From Negativicutes bacterium (GTDB lineage: Bacteria > Bacillota_C > Negativicutes > Acidaminococcales > Acidaminococcaceae), in contig RZYP01000036.1 in assembly GCA_009930275.1 (NCBI GenBank), forward strand, positions 1-15,239: a stretch of 15,239 nucleotides of DNA. The letters run 5' to 3'. Both the position numbers and the translations under genes were made by a program. Within the stretch, counting starts at the first letter, position 1. Each line of letters starts with the position of its first letter. This document shows positions 1 through 8,532 of the stretch, piece by piece. A model generated the notes under the pieces. The model worked only from the letters and a program-made list of their open reading frames with translations, had not been told where the DNA came from and ran no database searches.

Positions 1-2680
1 CCACAGTTGCAGCCGCACCTACGCCGACAGAGCTCGAAACGGCGGCACCGGCCGTAACCACGGCATTGGTTATTGCATGCGTTGAATCAGCATTTACTTC
101 AATGTCACCGCCAGCACCCAGTCCTGATTCACTTACTACGGCTTTTGTCTCGCCATTAATTTCGTTAACCACGCCGGAAAGGCCCAAACCCACATAACCA
201 CCAATAGCAAACCCGCCGGTACCAACATAATTTTGCAAAGTTTCCCCGCTGTCAGCACTGACTTTTATATTTTGGGCGGTATCTATCACCGCTCCGTCAG
301 TTATTGCCGCCGTAGTATCATTGTCAATCAAATTAACTGCAACATTACCGGCTATACCGACGTTCTGAGCACCTGCTCCGCCTATGCCAATATTAAGAAT
401 ATCCGCAGCGGAAACCGCATTGATCTGCATGCTATTAATATTGTAATTGCCGCCGCTGACGTTCGCCTTAGTATCCTGGGCAATCCTGTTAACTGCTACG
501 CCGGCACCAATCGAAGCGTCCTTACTGGCAGCAACAACTGCTGCAACCGTCAGTATGTCACTGTCGCTGTCAGCCTTTACCGTAACATCAGCATTTTTTG
601 CCAGTCCTTTGTCAATTTCGCTGCCAGTGAGCGAAGCTTCTACATTTTTATTGACAAGAGCCGTAGCCGCAGCTCCCTGCACTGCCACCGAACCGGAGCC
701 TCCTACACCTACGCCAATAGTCAGAAGATCAGAATTATCCTTCGCCTGGACATCGACTATAGCATTTTCTCCAGCCGTCTTCACTGCAGTATTGTTAATC
801 TGCGCCAAGGTCTTTTGCTTGGCAGCACTAGTATCCGCTGAAGCTCCGCCGACATCGTTGTAGGCAATCCCAGCCCCTACTGCCACTTTGCCGGAAGCTG
901 ACACGTTGCCGACCACAGCAGTTCTGCTGGTGTCATCAGCAGCATGAACATTGAGTTCATTAACTCCGTTTATTATGCTTGCCTTCGTAGAATCTTCATT
1001 CTTATACTCATCAATAACTGCTTCTGTATTGCTGCCGCCGCGGTTGATTACAACCGTACCGCTGACAGCGACTTTTTGCGAAGCCGCAACGCTCGCACCT
1101 ATGCCATACACGGATGACTCATTAAGCGCTTCAACATCAATATCTGTTCCTGCCGCACTGTCGGCGGCTCCTATCGTATTTCCCCTGAGATAACTGCCGA
1201 CTGTATTATCCAGTGCGTTATAAGCCAAGACCGCACCGACACCAGCTTTGCCGCCATATGCCACTTGGCCGCCTACATTGACATTCAGCGACGAATTTTC
1301 CGCTTTTGCCAACAAAGAGTCCGTTTTTAAGTTGGATTTTTCTATTTCAACAGTAACGTCATTATCCAGATCCTGCCAGGTTACAGTTCCCATTCCGCCG
1401 AACTTGTCCTTACCTGCTGCCACGCCGCCGGCGGCATTGACCAGCAAGGTGTCGGCATCTACTGTAACGTTGATATTCCCTGCTTCAATGCTCGCACCGT
1501 CTTTGATGCCCGCATTGAATTTATTGTCGATATTAGCGATATTCACAGCCGCACCGGCCGCATTGTCAGAGCCTGCTACCACAAAAGCCGCTCCTACTAT
1601 TGTGCTGCCTGTTTTGCCGCTGTTGTTCAAATCCACGGCCGTTTTAGCTTCTGATTCATCTTCAGAGCCTTTTTCTTCGGCGGTCACACCGGTAGAAGAA
1701 GTATCGATATTCTCATAATACTCTTTGCCATCAACTGCGACGCCACGGTCCTCTGCAAAGCTCTTATTGGTACTGTACGAACCCAGCAGCTCCTGATACG
1801 GTTGAGCCTCTGCGTCACTGGCTAAAACGTCTTTGGCCGTCACATTGACCGCGCCGCCGGTAACGATATCACTGCCGACAATTGCCGCGTTGACATTATT
1901 GGACAATCCGTTGTAAACAACAGCTCCTTCAAAAGCCATATTGGAAGAACTGCTGCCGCCAACAGCAATTCCGGTTGCAATTGCTGCCGTAACCTGCGTA
2001 GTGGCAAGCATACTCCTGACATTAACATCCCCGACATTTCGATAAGAGCCGCCGCTGATTCCGGCATTTACGTTATTGGCAATATCAGCAACGGACACAG
2101 ATCCGCCCGCCACCTTGCCGCCGCCCAAAGCAATATTAGCGGTTACACCACCTGTTACCTGCACGTCGCTTTCGTAGGCTGTGACGTTAACACCTGTTTT
2201 GGCCTCCGAACTGCCTTGGACAACGTCATTATCCATAACCGCGTTGACTGTTTTGTCAATCAGATTAACAGAAGCAGAACCGGCGCCACTGTAATTCGAA
2301 CCTTGAGTCGCGTCCTTCGTCAAGGTCGCTGCAATACCGGCCGCAACCTGAGTGCCGCCGCTGACTGCTGTAACATCGACATTGCCAGCGTTGGTTATTG
2401 TCGAATTTGCTATTTTTGCTTCCACCGTGTTATCTATTTTATTCAGTGCGACAGAACCCGCTATGGCCACACTGGTCCCCGCACTATCAGAACTTCCTTT
2501 GCGGAAAGAAAGGCCTGCCGCACCGCTCCAAGCTCCGGTAAAGGCAGAATCACGTGCCCCGACCTGCATTTTTCCATCGTTAAGAAGTTCAACATTAGCA
2601 TCTTCGACGGCTGCCTTGGTCATATTTTCAATAAGATTGACCGAGGCACTGCCTGCGCCCGCAATGCTGAAGGAAGGTGT
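1..2680 (-). repeat. Array of about 15 imperfect ~60-residue protein repeats within the adhesin
   Basis: From residue about 1284 the adhesin repeats a unit that can be written as G-x-G-x-A/V-x-x-N-x-I-x-N-x-T/V-x-A-x-I, then a variable turn, a V-x-V-x-A strand and an A/G-rich stretch ending V-A/G-x-G. Clear members begin GAGSASVNLIENMTKA (near 2660), IAGSVALNKIDNTVEA (near 2450), GAGSASVNLIDKTVNA (near 2280) and IAGNVAVNLIDNDTTA (near 380). The N-x-I anchors are spaced about 145-200 bases apart, except one interval of about 370 bases that contains an acidic insert. The copies are well diverged at DNA level, so this is an old structural repeat rather than a recent tandem expansion. It continues off the left edge. 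Confidence 0.7.
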
Positions 2681-5600
2681 ACCTGCTGAAGTACCTTCTT
2701 TAGTCTCCTCCGGATTTGCAGCTCCCTGTTCCTTGCTGCCGCTGCCCATAGCCTCCAGAGTACTTTGCAGTTTGCCGGTTACTTCGGATAATTTGCCGAC
2801 AGCTTTTTCTTTAGCACTGACCAGTTTCGTATAAGGAACTTTTACTTTGTCCAGGAACCCTTCTTTCTTTTCTTCCTCACCGCCGCTGCTGCTGCCGCTC
2901 GAAGTTACACCGCCTGCTACGCTGACAGCATTAATAAGACCTGTTGTTTCGGCCGTTACCTTTAAGGCCGAGGCAGTTATCTTGCCGTCAAGACTATTTG
3001 CATCCGACCAGATGGCAGGGTCGGCAAACAGACCGGAAATATCTACCCCTCCTACAGTTTTGCCATCATTATTGCCGATGGCACCAACATTCACCACGTT
3101 GAAGTTATTGATGGCAACGCCCATGCCTACGGCCGCATTATCGCCGCTGGCCGTGACCGCTACAATAGCATTGGTCGCACTTGTGTCATTAGTTGCGCCG
3201 ATATTTACGCTGCCTTTGCTCTCGCCGCCTTTATTTGCTTTCAAAACAGCCTCATCATCGACACTGACTACATTAATGCTGTCGCCGTCAGTCATGCTGA
3301 CGAGCCCGCTGATAGCGCTGCCGTCGCTCTTGCCGGCAGACAACATCGCCCCCACATGGAAAATTTTGTTGTCAGAAGACAAGGCAATATCGCCGCCTTC
3401 AATAGCAGCGCCTTCACCGACAACGACCATGGAATTGGTATCAAAATCCTGATAGTTGAAGCTGCCGCCTATACCGGTACCACCTGCTGCACTTGCATCA
3501 CCTTTCCAGAATTTTGTCTTGCCCGTAATATTTACATCTTCAATTGTGTTCTTCGAACCTATGTTAAGAGCTTCGGCAGCCTTTAGCTCGGCGTTCTTAC
3601 CGATAATAACGCGGCTGGTGTGATCAATATCAGTAATAGTCACAGACCCTGCCGCAGAAAAAGTCGTATCAGCACCGGCCATCGAAACCGCCCCGGCAGA
3701 AAAATTAGCATAGCTTGAAGGATTGGTAAAGGCCAATGCATTAGTCACGATACCCAACGCACTATTGAGAACATTGGTTACCGGACTGGTAACATCAAGC
3801 AAAGCATCAAACTGCTCCTGCATAGTCTGCACTTCGTTCAATACGCCCAAAGCCGTTGCCGCAGTTGCAAAAATCTTTTCCATGCTGCCTTCTGCCGTGA
3901 TGGCGTCAGGATTGTCCGCAGCATTCCTGAAGTCATCAGAATAACCATCCGCGCAGCTTTGGAGTTTGGTTTTAAGATTAACCAGGCTCGTATACAATTC
4001 CGCATACTGGGCCCTCTTCGTTTCATCAAGATTTTCAATCGCCTTGATAGCATCAGACAATTGGGTTATGCTGTTTTGCACACCCTCGATTAATTTGTTA
4101 ACGCGATTATATTCCATAACGGTACTACTATTAATATTCATGTTTTTGGCTTTCAGCTTGACATGACTATCCGCACTGCCGCTCACAATTTCTACTGTTG
4201 CATCATTATTAATGTCAGCAGCCACTACCCCAGCCGCAATCGTCACATCCTTTTCCGCATCCTTTTTGAAGGAATTGGTCTTGGCAGAAGCATGCATAGA
4301 AGTATCAAGCACCGCAGTTTTCGCCGCGATATTCAAAGTGCCTCCGGAAGTAATTTCCGCCGGTGAGGCGATTTTGACACCGGCGCTGTTCTTTTCATTA
4401 GCGACAACTACGGAGGCGCCGGCAGAAAACAGGTTATCCAAGGGGGATTTTTCGGTTCCGTCCTTCCCTTTCAAAAAAGATAATTTATCTGTTACGCCAG
4501 CTGGAATCAGTCCCTTGGCAGCACCAATGATACCCTCTACATGCGCTGCCTGCATCAAAGCCGCATTAGCTTGCGCCTTTGATTTGCTGATGCCGAGAGA
4601 ATTATCTGCCGTCACAGTATTGTCCGAAATAGTGTTGTCAGCATTAATGCTTACGTCTTTACCGCCGCTAATTTTACCGGCAACATTGACCGTTGCCGAA
4701 CTATCCTCGCCAACATAGTTAATAGCAGCGGTTACCATGCTGCCGTCAGGAGCAGAAGCCGCAGCAGTCGCAATCACGCCGGTATCGACAGCGGAATTGA
4801 TTTTGATATCGCCATTTGCTGCCGTCACCTGCGCAGTATTGCCGATAGTAATGTCAGTGTCATTGTTTATTTCTGTTACTGCAATACCGACAACGAGTGC
4901 AGAAGGATCAGCACCGGTAGCGGCGTTCTTCTTGATCGCTGTTGATGCTGTATTGCTTACATCCGTAACGGCGGAAGACGTGATAGCAATGGTTTTTTCC
5001 GGCGCTTCGGTTGTACTGCCTGCGCCATTCGCGTTCACTGTACCATCGACTGTAACGACTGCCTTATTGCTGGTATTGGCATAACTTACGCCAGCGGAAG
5101 GCACTGCTGTAGTTACACTGTACAGCTTGCTGCCGGTGACGCTTACACCTGCCGTGGCGTTCAGATTGGATTCTGCGCTGATCTTCACCTTATTATCAGC
5201 GCTGACCTCAGCTCCCTGAGCAACATTTACCTTAGCTTCACTATCTAAAATCATCACATTGGCATCAATCGAGGCAACCGTTGCTCCCAAAAGCGACTGA
5301 ATTCCCGATACACCGAAAGTGTCCGATGCCATACCGCTGCCGGTATCAATGTAGGTGTTATCGGCTACGGCAGAAAGATTCACATTGCCGCCAGCCGAAA
5401 TCTTTCCTTGTACATCAACATCCGCCTTAACACTGCCGAAACTGCTGGCATCTGCCTTATCAGCATTACCATTGGTGGCATTCGCAGTTAAACCGGCGTC
5501 ACGCGCAGCGCTGATTTCACCATAATTCTCTACCGAAGCCTTCACCGTCCGCGGAATTACGTCAGGGTCGATAATGCCCTGCGTGATGCCAAGTTCGCTC

Positions 5601-6532
5601 ACGGCAATGTTATTGAAAGCTTGGTCGATGGTATTGGCGTACTCTGCCTTTGCGACAAGAATTATATCGCCACCGTCAGCAGAACGAACGGCCTGCAGTT
5701 TGGACGTATCCAAACCGGAATCGACGCCCGTCAGATTGACCACGTCTTTAAAATCAACTACACCCGTCGTCAATTTAGCCGTTGTTACTACGCCGCCGTT
5801 TTCCGTAGTACCGATTGTGTCCCCGCTGATATTCTTGCCGACCGCAATTTTGGGCGCATGAAACTCAATGTTATCCGTGGCATTTATTTTGCCGAGGACC
5901 GTGATTGAACCGCTGGCATTAAGAGGAATATTGGCTTTCATGGTATTCTCATAAATCTGGCTGCCGGGAGTAGCCGAGGCATTGCTAAACTCACCCTTCA
6001 ACATGGCATAGTTATAAGGATTAGTAGGATCTGCCAATTCTGAAGCCGGTGTCATGACATAAAGAGAACCCGTATTAATAACGCCGCTAGCACCTACAGC
6101 CATCCCGTCTTTGCTCAGAAAATAAAGCTGTCCGCCGATCTTATTATTCTGAACAGCATTTACCGTACCATTGACATCAATCCTGCTGTCGACAAAGTTG
6201 ACCAGCTTATCAGCCGAATTAACTGCTTTCGTACCGAAATACATATTGGCAATATGATTGGCATCAAGTTGAAAAGTATCGAAAACATTGACCCCAATTT
6301 TCGTTGTACTACCATATACTTTATCGGTAGTGATGTCGGTCACGTTGCTATTGACATTTATGTGAGTAAAGTCAGCACCGGCTGTAATAGACTGGGCAGA
6401 GGCAGCAACGGGATTAACTAAAACACCCATGGCTGTAACACAATTAATGATTTTTTGCATCAAAGACCTTTCTTTGGCAGAAACATTCCTGGCATTATTC
6501 ATGCCGCGCTGCATCTTTCTTTTTTTGCTCAT
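1..6532 (-). CDS. Giant LktA-like filamentous adhesin/exoprotein (TpsA partner), 3' end beyond window
   Basis: Secreted cargo of a two-partner secretion system, expected to form a long beta-helix on the cell surface. The frame starts at ATG 6532 and stays open for 2177 codons to the window edge, so the C-terminus is missing. A ribosome site AGAAAGGGG lies 7 bases upstream. The first 46 residues form a long basic signal peptide (MSKKRKMQRG, then a hydrophobic stretch ending VAASA before QS). Residues 65-161 look like the secretion domain; FLSKDGMAVGASGVINTGSL (138-157) resembles the matching segment of the leukotoxin LktA family rather than classical NPNGI-type TpsA proteins. Residues of about 300-1200 are irregular beta-helix-like sequence rich in G, A, V, N and D. 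From about 1284 a repeat array runs to the edge. Helical or charged inserts lie near 804-937 and 1209-1284. Only one cysteine was seen after the signal peptide (about 859). The family call is from remembered motifs; adhesive or toxic function is inference. Confidence 0.88.
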   Translation of the reverse strand, partial: MSKKRKMQRGMNNARNVSAKERSLMQKIINCVTAMGVLVNPVAASAQSITAGADFTHINVNSNVTDITTDKVYGSTTKIGVNVFDTFQLDANHIANMYFGTKAVNSADKLVNFVDSRIDVNGTVNAVQNNKIGGQLYFLSKDGMAVGASGVINTGSLYVMTPASELADPTNPYNYAMLKGEFSNASATPGSQIYENTMKANIPLNASGSITVLGKINATDNIEFHAPKIAVGKNISGDTIGTTENGGVVTTAKLTTGVVDFKDVVNLTGVDSGLDTSKLQAVRSADGGDIILVAKAEYANTIDQAFNNIAVSELGITQGIIDPDVIPRTVKASVENYGEISAARDAGLTANATNGNADKADASSFGSVKADVDVQGKISAGGNVNLSAVADNTYIDTGSGMASDTFGVSGIQSLLGATVASIDANVMILDSEAKVNVAQGAEVSADNKVKISAESNLNATAGVSVTGSKLYSVTTAVPSAGVSYANTSNKAVVTVDGTVNANGAGSTTEAPEKTIAITSSAVTDVSNTASTAIKKNAATGADPSALVVGIAVTEINNDTDITIGNTAQVTAANGDIKINSAVDTGVIATAAASAPDGSMVTAAINYVGEDSSATVNVAGKISGGKDVSINADNTISDNTVTADNSLGISKSKAQANAALMQAAHVEGIIGAAKGLIPAGVTDKLSFLKGKDGTEKSPLDNLFSAGASVVVANEKNSAGVKIASPAEITSGGTLNIAAKTAVLDTSMHASAKTNSFKKDAEKDVTIAAGVVAADINNDATVEIVSGSADSHVKLKAKNMNINSSTVMEYNRVNKLIEGVQNSITQLSDAIKAIENLDETKRAQYAELYTSLVNLKTKLQSCADGYSDDFRNAADNPDAITAEGSMEKIFATAATALGVLNEVQTMQEQFDALLDVTSPVTNVLNSALGIVTNALAFTNPSSYANFSAGAVSMAGADTTFSAAGSVTITDIDHTSRVIIGKNAELKAAEALNIGSKNTIEDVNITGKTKFWKGDASAAGGTGIGGSFNYQDFDTNSMVVVGEGAAIEGGDIALSSDNKIFHVGAMLSAGKSDGSAISGLVSMTDGDSINVVSVDDEAVLKANKGGESKGSVNIGATNDTSATNAIVAVTASGDNAAVGMGVAINNFNVVNVGAIGNNDGKTVGGVDISGLFADPAIWSDANSLDGKITASALKVTAETTGLINAVSVAGGVTSSGSSSGGEEEKKEGFLDKVKVPYTKLVSAKEKAVGKLSEVTGKLQSTLEAMGSGSKEQGAANPEETKEGTSAGTPSFSIAGAGSASVNLIENMTKAAVEDANVELLNDGKMQVGARDSAFTGAWSGAAGLSFRKGSSDSAGTSVAIAGSVALNKIDNTVEAKIANSTITNAGNVDVTAVSGGTQVAAGIAATLTKDATQGSNYSGAGSASVNLIDKTVNAVMDNDVVQGSSEAKTGVNVTAYESDVQVTGGVTANIALGGGKVAGGSVSVADIANNVNAGISGGSYRNVGDVNVRSMLATTQVTAAIATGIAVGGSSSSNMAFEGAVVYNGLSNNVNAAIVGSDIVTGGAVNVTAKDVLASDAEAQPYQELLGSYSTNKSFAEDRGVAVDGKEYYENIDTSSTGVTAEEKGSEDESEAKTAVDLNNSGKTGSTIVGAAFVVAGSDNAAGAAVNIANIDNKFNAGIKDGASIEAGNINVTVDADTLLVNAAGGVAAGKDKFGGMGTVTWQDLDNDVTVEIEKSNLKTDSLLAKAENSSLNVNVGGQVAYGGKAGVGAVLAYNALDNTVGSYLRGNTIGAADSAAGTDIDVEALNESSVYGIGASVAASQKVAVSGTVVINRGGSNTEAVIDEYKNEDSTKASIINGVNELNVHAADDTSRTAVVGNVSASGKVAVGAGIAYNDVGGASADTSAAKQKTLAQINNTAVKTAGENAIVDVQAKDNSDLLTIGVGVGGSGSVAVQGAAATALVNKNVEASLTGSEIDKGLAKNADVTVKADSDSDILTVAAVVAASKDASIGAGVAVNRIAQDTKANVSGGNYNINSMQINAVSAADILNIGIGGAGAQNVGIAGNVAVNLIDNDTTAAITDGAVIDTAQNIKVSADSGETLQNYVGTGGFAIGGYVGLGLSGVVNEINGETKAVVSESGLGAGGDIEVNADSTHAITNAVVTAGAAVSSSVGVGAAATV

Positions 6533-6546
6533 CGTTTAACCCCTTT

Positions 6547-8199
6547 CTAAAACTGTCCGCTAAACAAGAAATGAATTCTGGTTTTGCTGACTTCCGTACC
6601 ATTTAATTCCCTGATCAAAGGGACGCCAAGGCTTATATTAGCGTATATCTTATCGTTGAAGGTTTTCTTGAAGCCGATACCGGTACCGGCAAGCGTATGA
6701 TCATCAAAAGCGCTGTCACCGTGTACGGAACCATAATCAAAGAAAGTATAAACGCTCCCCTTTTGACCGACAGGCATAACGTATTCCAGATTAATATTAT
6801 AGCCGTCATCGCCAGAAAGAATACTTTCCTCATAACCACGCACGCTGTATACCCCGCCAATGTAGAATTGTTCCGCCGAAGGCAGGTAGTTATTAGCGCT
6901 GTACTGGCCATTCAGGCCGGCTGAAACAAGCTGCCCATGGGCGTAAGCTTTCTGGTAAAACGTGTTGGTCTGGAATTTGCCGAAGTCTCGGTCTTTGCCA
7001 TCAATATTATCCCAGCTGCCGACACGGTAGCCGTGTTTCTGATACAAAACATGGCTCTTGCCATAGTTCGTCATGCTGTAAGAAGCGGTATAATCATCGA
7101 TTGCGTCATCTACCCAATGCATTCCCAGGAAATCCGTCTTGGAATTCTGACGGGAATATTCAAGCGAAAATTCCGACTTGTAGCGCTCCGCAATCACCAG
7201 CGGCTGTACCACAGCTAACCCATAAGAATATGAATGGCCGCGCACCTTCATATCTTCCAGTTCGCCATCTATTACATGGACACTGTTCGTACTGAACTGA
7301 GCCGTCACCTTGGTACCGCTGCGACCTGCAGGCCTGGTGTAGTACGTGCTGACTGATTTAGTTCCCTCGGAATAAAGACTGCTGATATTCAAAGTATCCC
7401 GCACACCGGTGAGGCTTCTGTCCTGGAAGAAAAGACCCTCGCGGTAAAGACCGCTGCTCTCGTAGCCCGCATTATCCGCATAAACAGTCACACTTCTTTG
7501 CTGCGGCTCAAAAGCACTTATTATATAATCAGTCGTGCCCGGTTTTTCACCCGCCTGCAAAGAAATGCGCAGCTGTGCATCATTCGTGGCATTGAAGCGT
7601 AGGAGGTCATCGTTCAAAACATTGATATTATCAATATTATTCTGGGTAAGATGCATCCTGTTCGTTATATATTCCGCATCTGTCGACTTATTGCCCTGAA
7701 CAGCAATATTGCCCGTACGACCTTCAATTAACTTGATCGTTACAACGCCCTGCTTGATTGTTTGCGAAGGCAGAAAAGCCCTGCAAGTCAGATAGCCCTT
7801 TTCGCCATAAATTTCATTAAGCTTCTGGACGACAGAATATAAGTCTTTTATGGTTATTTCTTTATCAATATACTCACCGGTAACACTCTCTATCTCTTTC
7901 GAAGTAAGTACTGCCGATTTGTCGGTTATTATCCCCTTAGCCGTAAATTTTATATCTGCAGCCTCTTCTTGTTCAATCGGTTTGCTCTTGTCTTCAACCT
8001 TCTCTGTTTTCTTTTCCTTACCCTCGGCAATTTCCTGCGCAACCCGCTGCTTTTCAAGGTACTCCTTGGTTTTATTCAACTGCACGCCAGGGTCATTATA
8101 CCCTTGCGCTACAGGCAGGGCATATGCCGAAGAATAAGGTGCCGACAAACTCAATAGTACGGCAAAAGTAAGACATTTCGAATTTACACAAAAGCGCAT
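6547..8199 (-). CDS. Two-partner secretion outer-membrane transporter (TpsB, ShlB/FhaC type)
   Basis: Outer-membrane beta-barrel of the Omp85 superfamily that recognises the N-terminal domain of its TpsA partner in the periplasm and exports it. Start chosen at ATG 8199 (550 aa), which is preceded by AAGGA and followed at once by a signal peptide (basic start, hydrophobic LTFAVLLSLSA, cleavage after SSAYA, about residue 27). A GTG start 63 bases further upstream would fall inside a palindrome and put hydrophilic sequence before the signal. Residues 30-80 form a charged helix/linker (plug helix region). Residues of about 83-160 are the POTRA domain, ending VTIKLIEGRTGNIAVQGN. The barrel follows, with the family L6 motif VRGY at 453-456 and a C-terminal phenylalanine typical of barrels handled by BamA. 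The stop TAG overlaps the ribosome-site region of tpsA 13 bases upstream of its start, so the two are one operon and probably translated in concert. Confidence 0.93.
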   Translation of the reverse strand: MRFCVNSKCLTFAVLLSLSAPYSSAYALPVAQGYNDPGVQLNKTKEYLEKQRVAQEIAEGKEKKTEKVEDKSKPIEQEEAADIKFTAKGIITDKSAVLTSKEIESVTGEYIDKEITIKDLYSVVQKLNEIYGEKGYLTCRAFLPSQTIKQGVVTIKLIEGRTGNIAVQGNKSTDAEYITNRMHLTQNNIDNINVLNDDLLRFNATNDAQLRISLQAGEKPGTTDYIISAFEPQQRSVTVYADNAGYESSGLYREGLFFQDRSLTGVRDTLNISSLYSEGTKSVSTYYTRPAGRSGTKVTAQFSTNSVHVIDGELEDMKVRGHSYSYGLAVVQPLVIAERYKSEFSLEYSRQNSKTDFLGMHWVDDAIDDYTASYSMTNYGKSHVLYQKHGYRVGSWDNIDGKDRDFGKFQTNTFYQKAYAHGQLVSAGLNGQYSANNYLPSAEQFYIGGVYSVRGYEESILSGDDGYNINLEYVMPVGQKGSVYTFFDYGSVHGDSAFDDHTLAGTGIGFKKTFNDKIYANISLGVPLIRELNGTEVSKTRIHFLFSGQF

Positions 8200-8244
8200 A
8201 ATATAACCATCCTTTTTATAAATTTTTTTATTGATAACTAAAAA

Positions 8245-8290
8245 AGTACGAATAATAATCACGCCAATTGGCGTGATTATTATTCGTACT
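8245..8290 (-). terminator. 46-bp perfect palindrome followed by T5, terminator or attenuator in front of tpsB
   Basis: The 46 bases are exactly their own reverse complement, centred on CCAATTGG (8264-8271). Transcribed leftwards the structure is a stem of about 21 base pairs with a minimal loop, followed directly by TTTTT, as in an intrinsic terminator. It lies 45 bases upstream of the tpsB ATG and 242 bases beyond the pilin stop. It could end pilin transcripts, act as an attenuator of tpsBA, or be a dyad operator. In the other direction there is no T-run. Confidence 0.6.
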
Positions 8291-8398
8291 GTGTAATTTC
8301 AATCTATGTCTAAGCATAATAATTCTTCCCCTTCCAACGCCTTTTGAAAGCCTTGGCTGAATAACTTACCAGACAATTGCTACATTAAATTAAAAAAT

Positions 8399-8416
8399 CC
8401 CCAGCCCCAATCCCCC
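8399..8416 (-). other. Three G-runs followed by T6 in the pilin-tpsB spacer
   Basis: On the minus strand this reads G5-ATT-G4-CT-G4 and is followed by ATTTTTT. Only three runs of four or more G are present, so a classical four-run quadruplex is not satisfied without a distant GG. It sits in the spacer between the pilin and tpsB and is reported as a visible compositional oddity, not as a proven element. Confidence 0.25.
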
Positions 8417-8464
8417 TACAAACGCCAAATTTATTTTAGCATTAATTACCGATTCAAAGTCCTA

Positions 8465-8497
8465 TTCGCTCGTAAACGACTCTTTTCACTCGTGAAC
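8465..8497 (+). promoter_or_regulatory. Pair of 13-bp direct repeats 20 bp apart, possible regulator site
   Basis: TTCGCTCGTAAAC (8465-8477) and TTCACTCGTGAAC (8485-8497) differ at two positions and are exactly 20 bases apart, about two helical turns. The second copy contains the dyad TTCAC-TC-GTGAA. The pair sits just downstream of the pilin stop and about 270 bases upstream of tpsB. Such spacing is common for dimeric regulators binding one face of DNA, but no regulator can be named and chance is possible. Confidence 0.25.
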
Positions 8498-8532
8498 AAT
8501 GATTGATTATGTACATTTTGGCAATTTTGTGT

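Noticed and set aside
233..5908. Many plus-strand open frames of 60-200 codons opposite the adhesin gene
   Set aside because: They are antisense shadows of the repetitive, Ala/Val/Asn-rich adhesin codons, overlap one another, lack ribosome sites, and their products are low-complexity A/S/L/P strings without domains. The minus frame is open across the whole region.
8200..8262. Longer tpsB product starting at GTG 8262
   Set aside because: It would start inside the 46-bp palindrome and place 21 non-signal residues before a complete signal peptide; ATG 8199 has its own AAGGA site.
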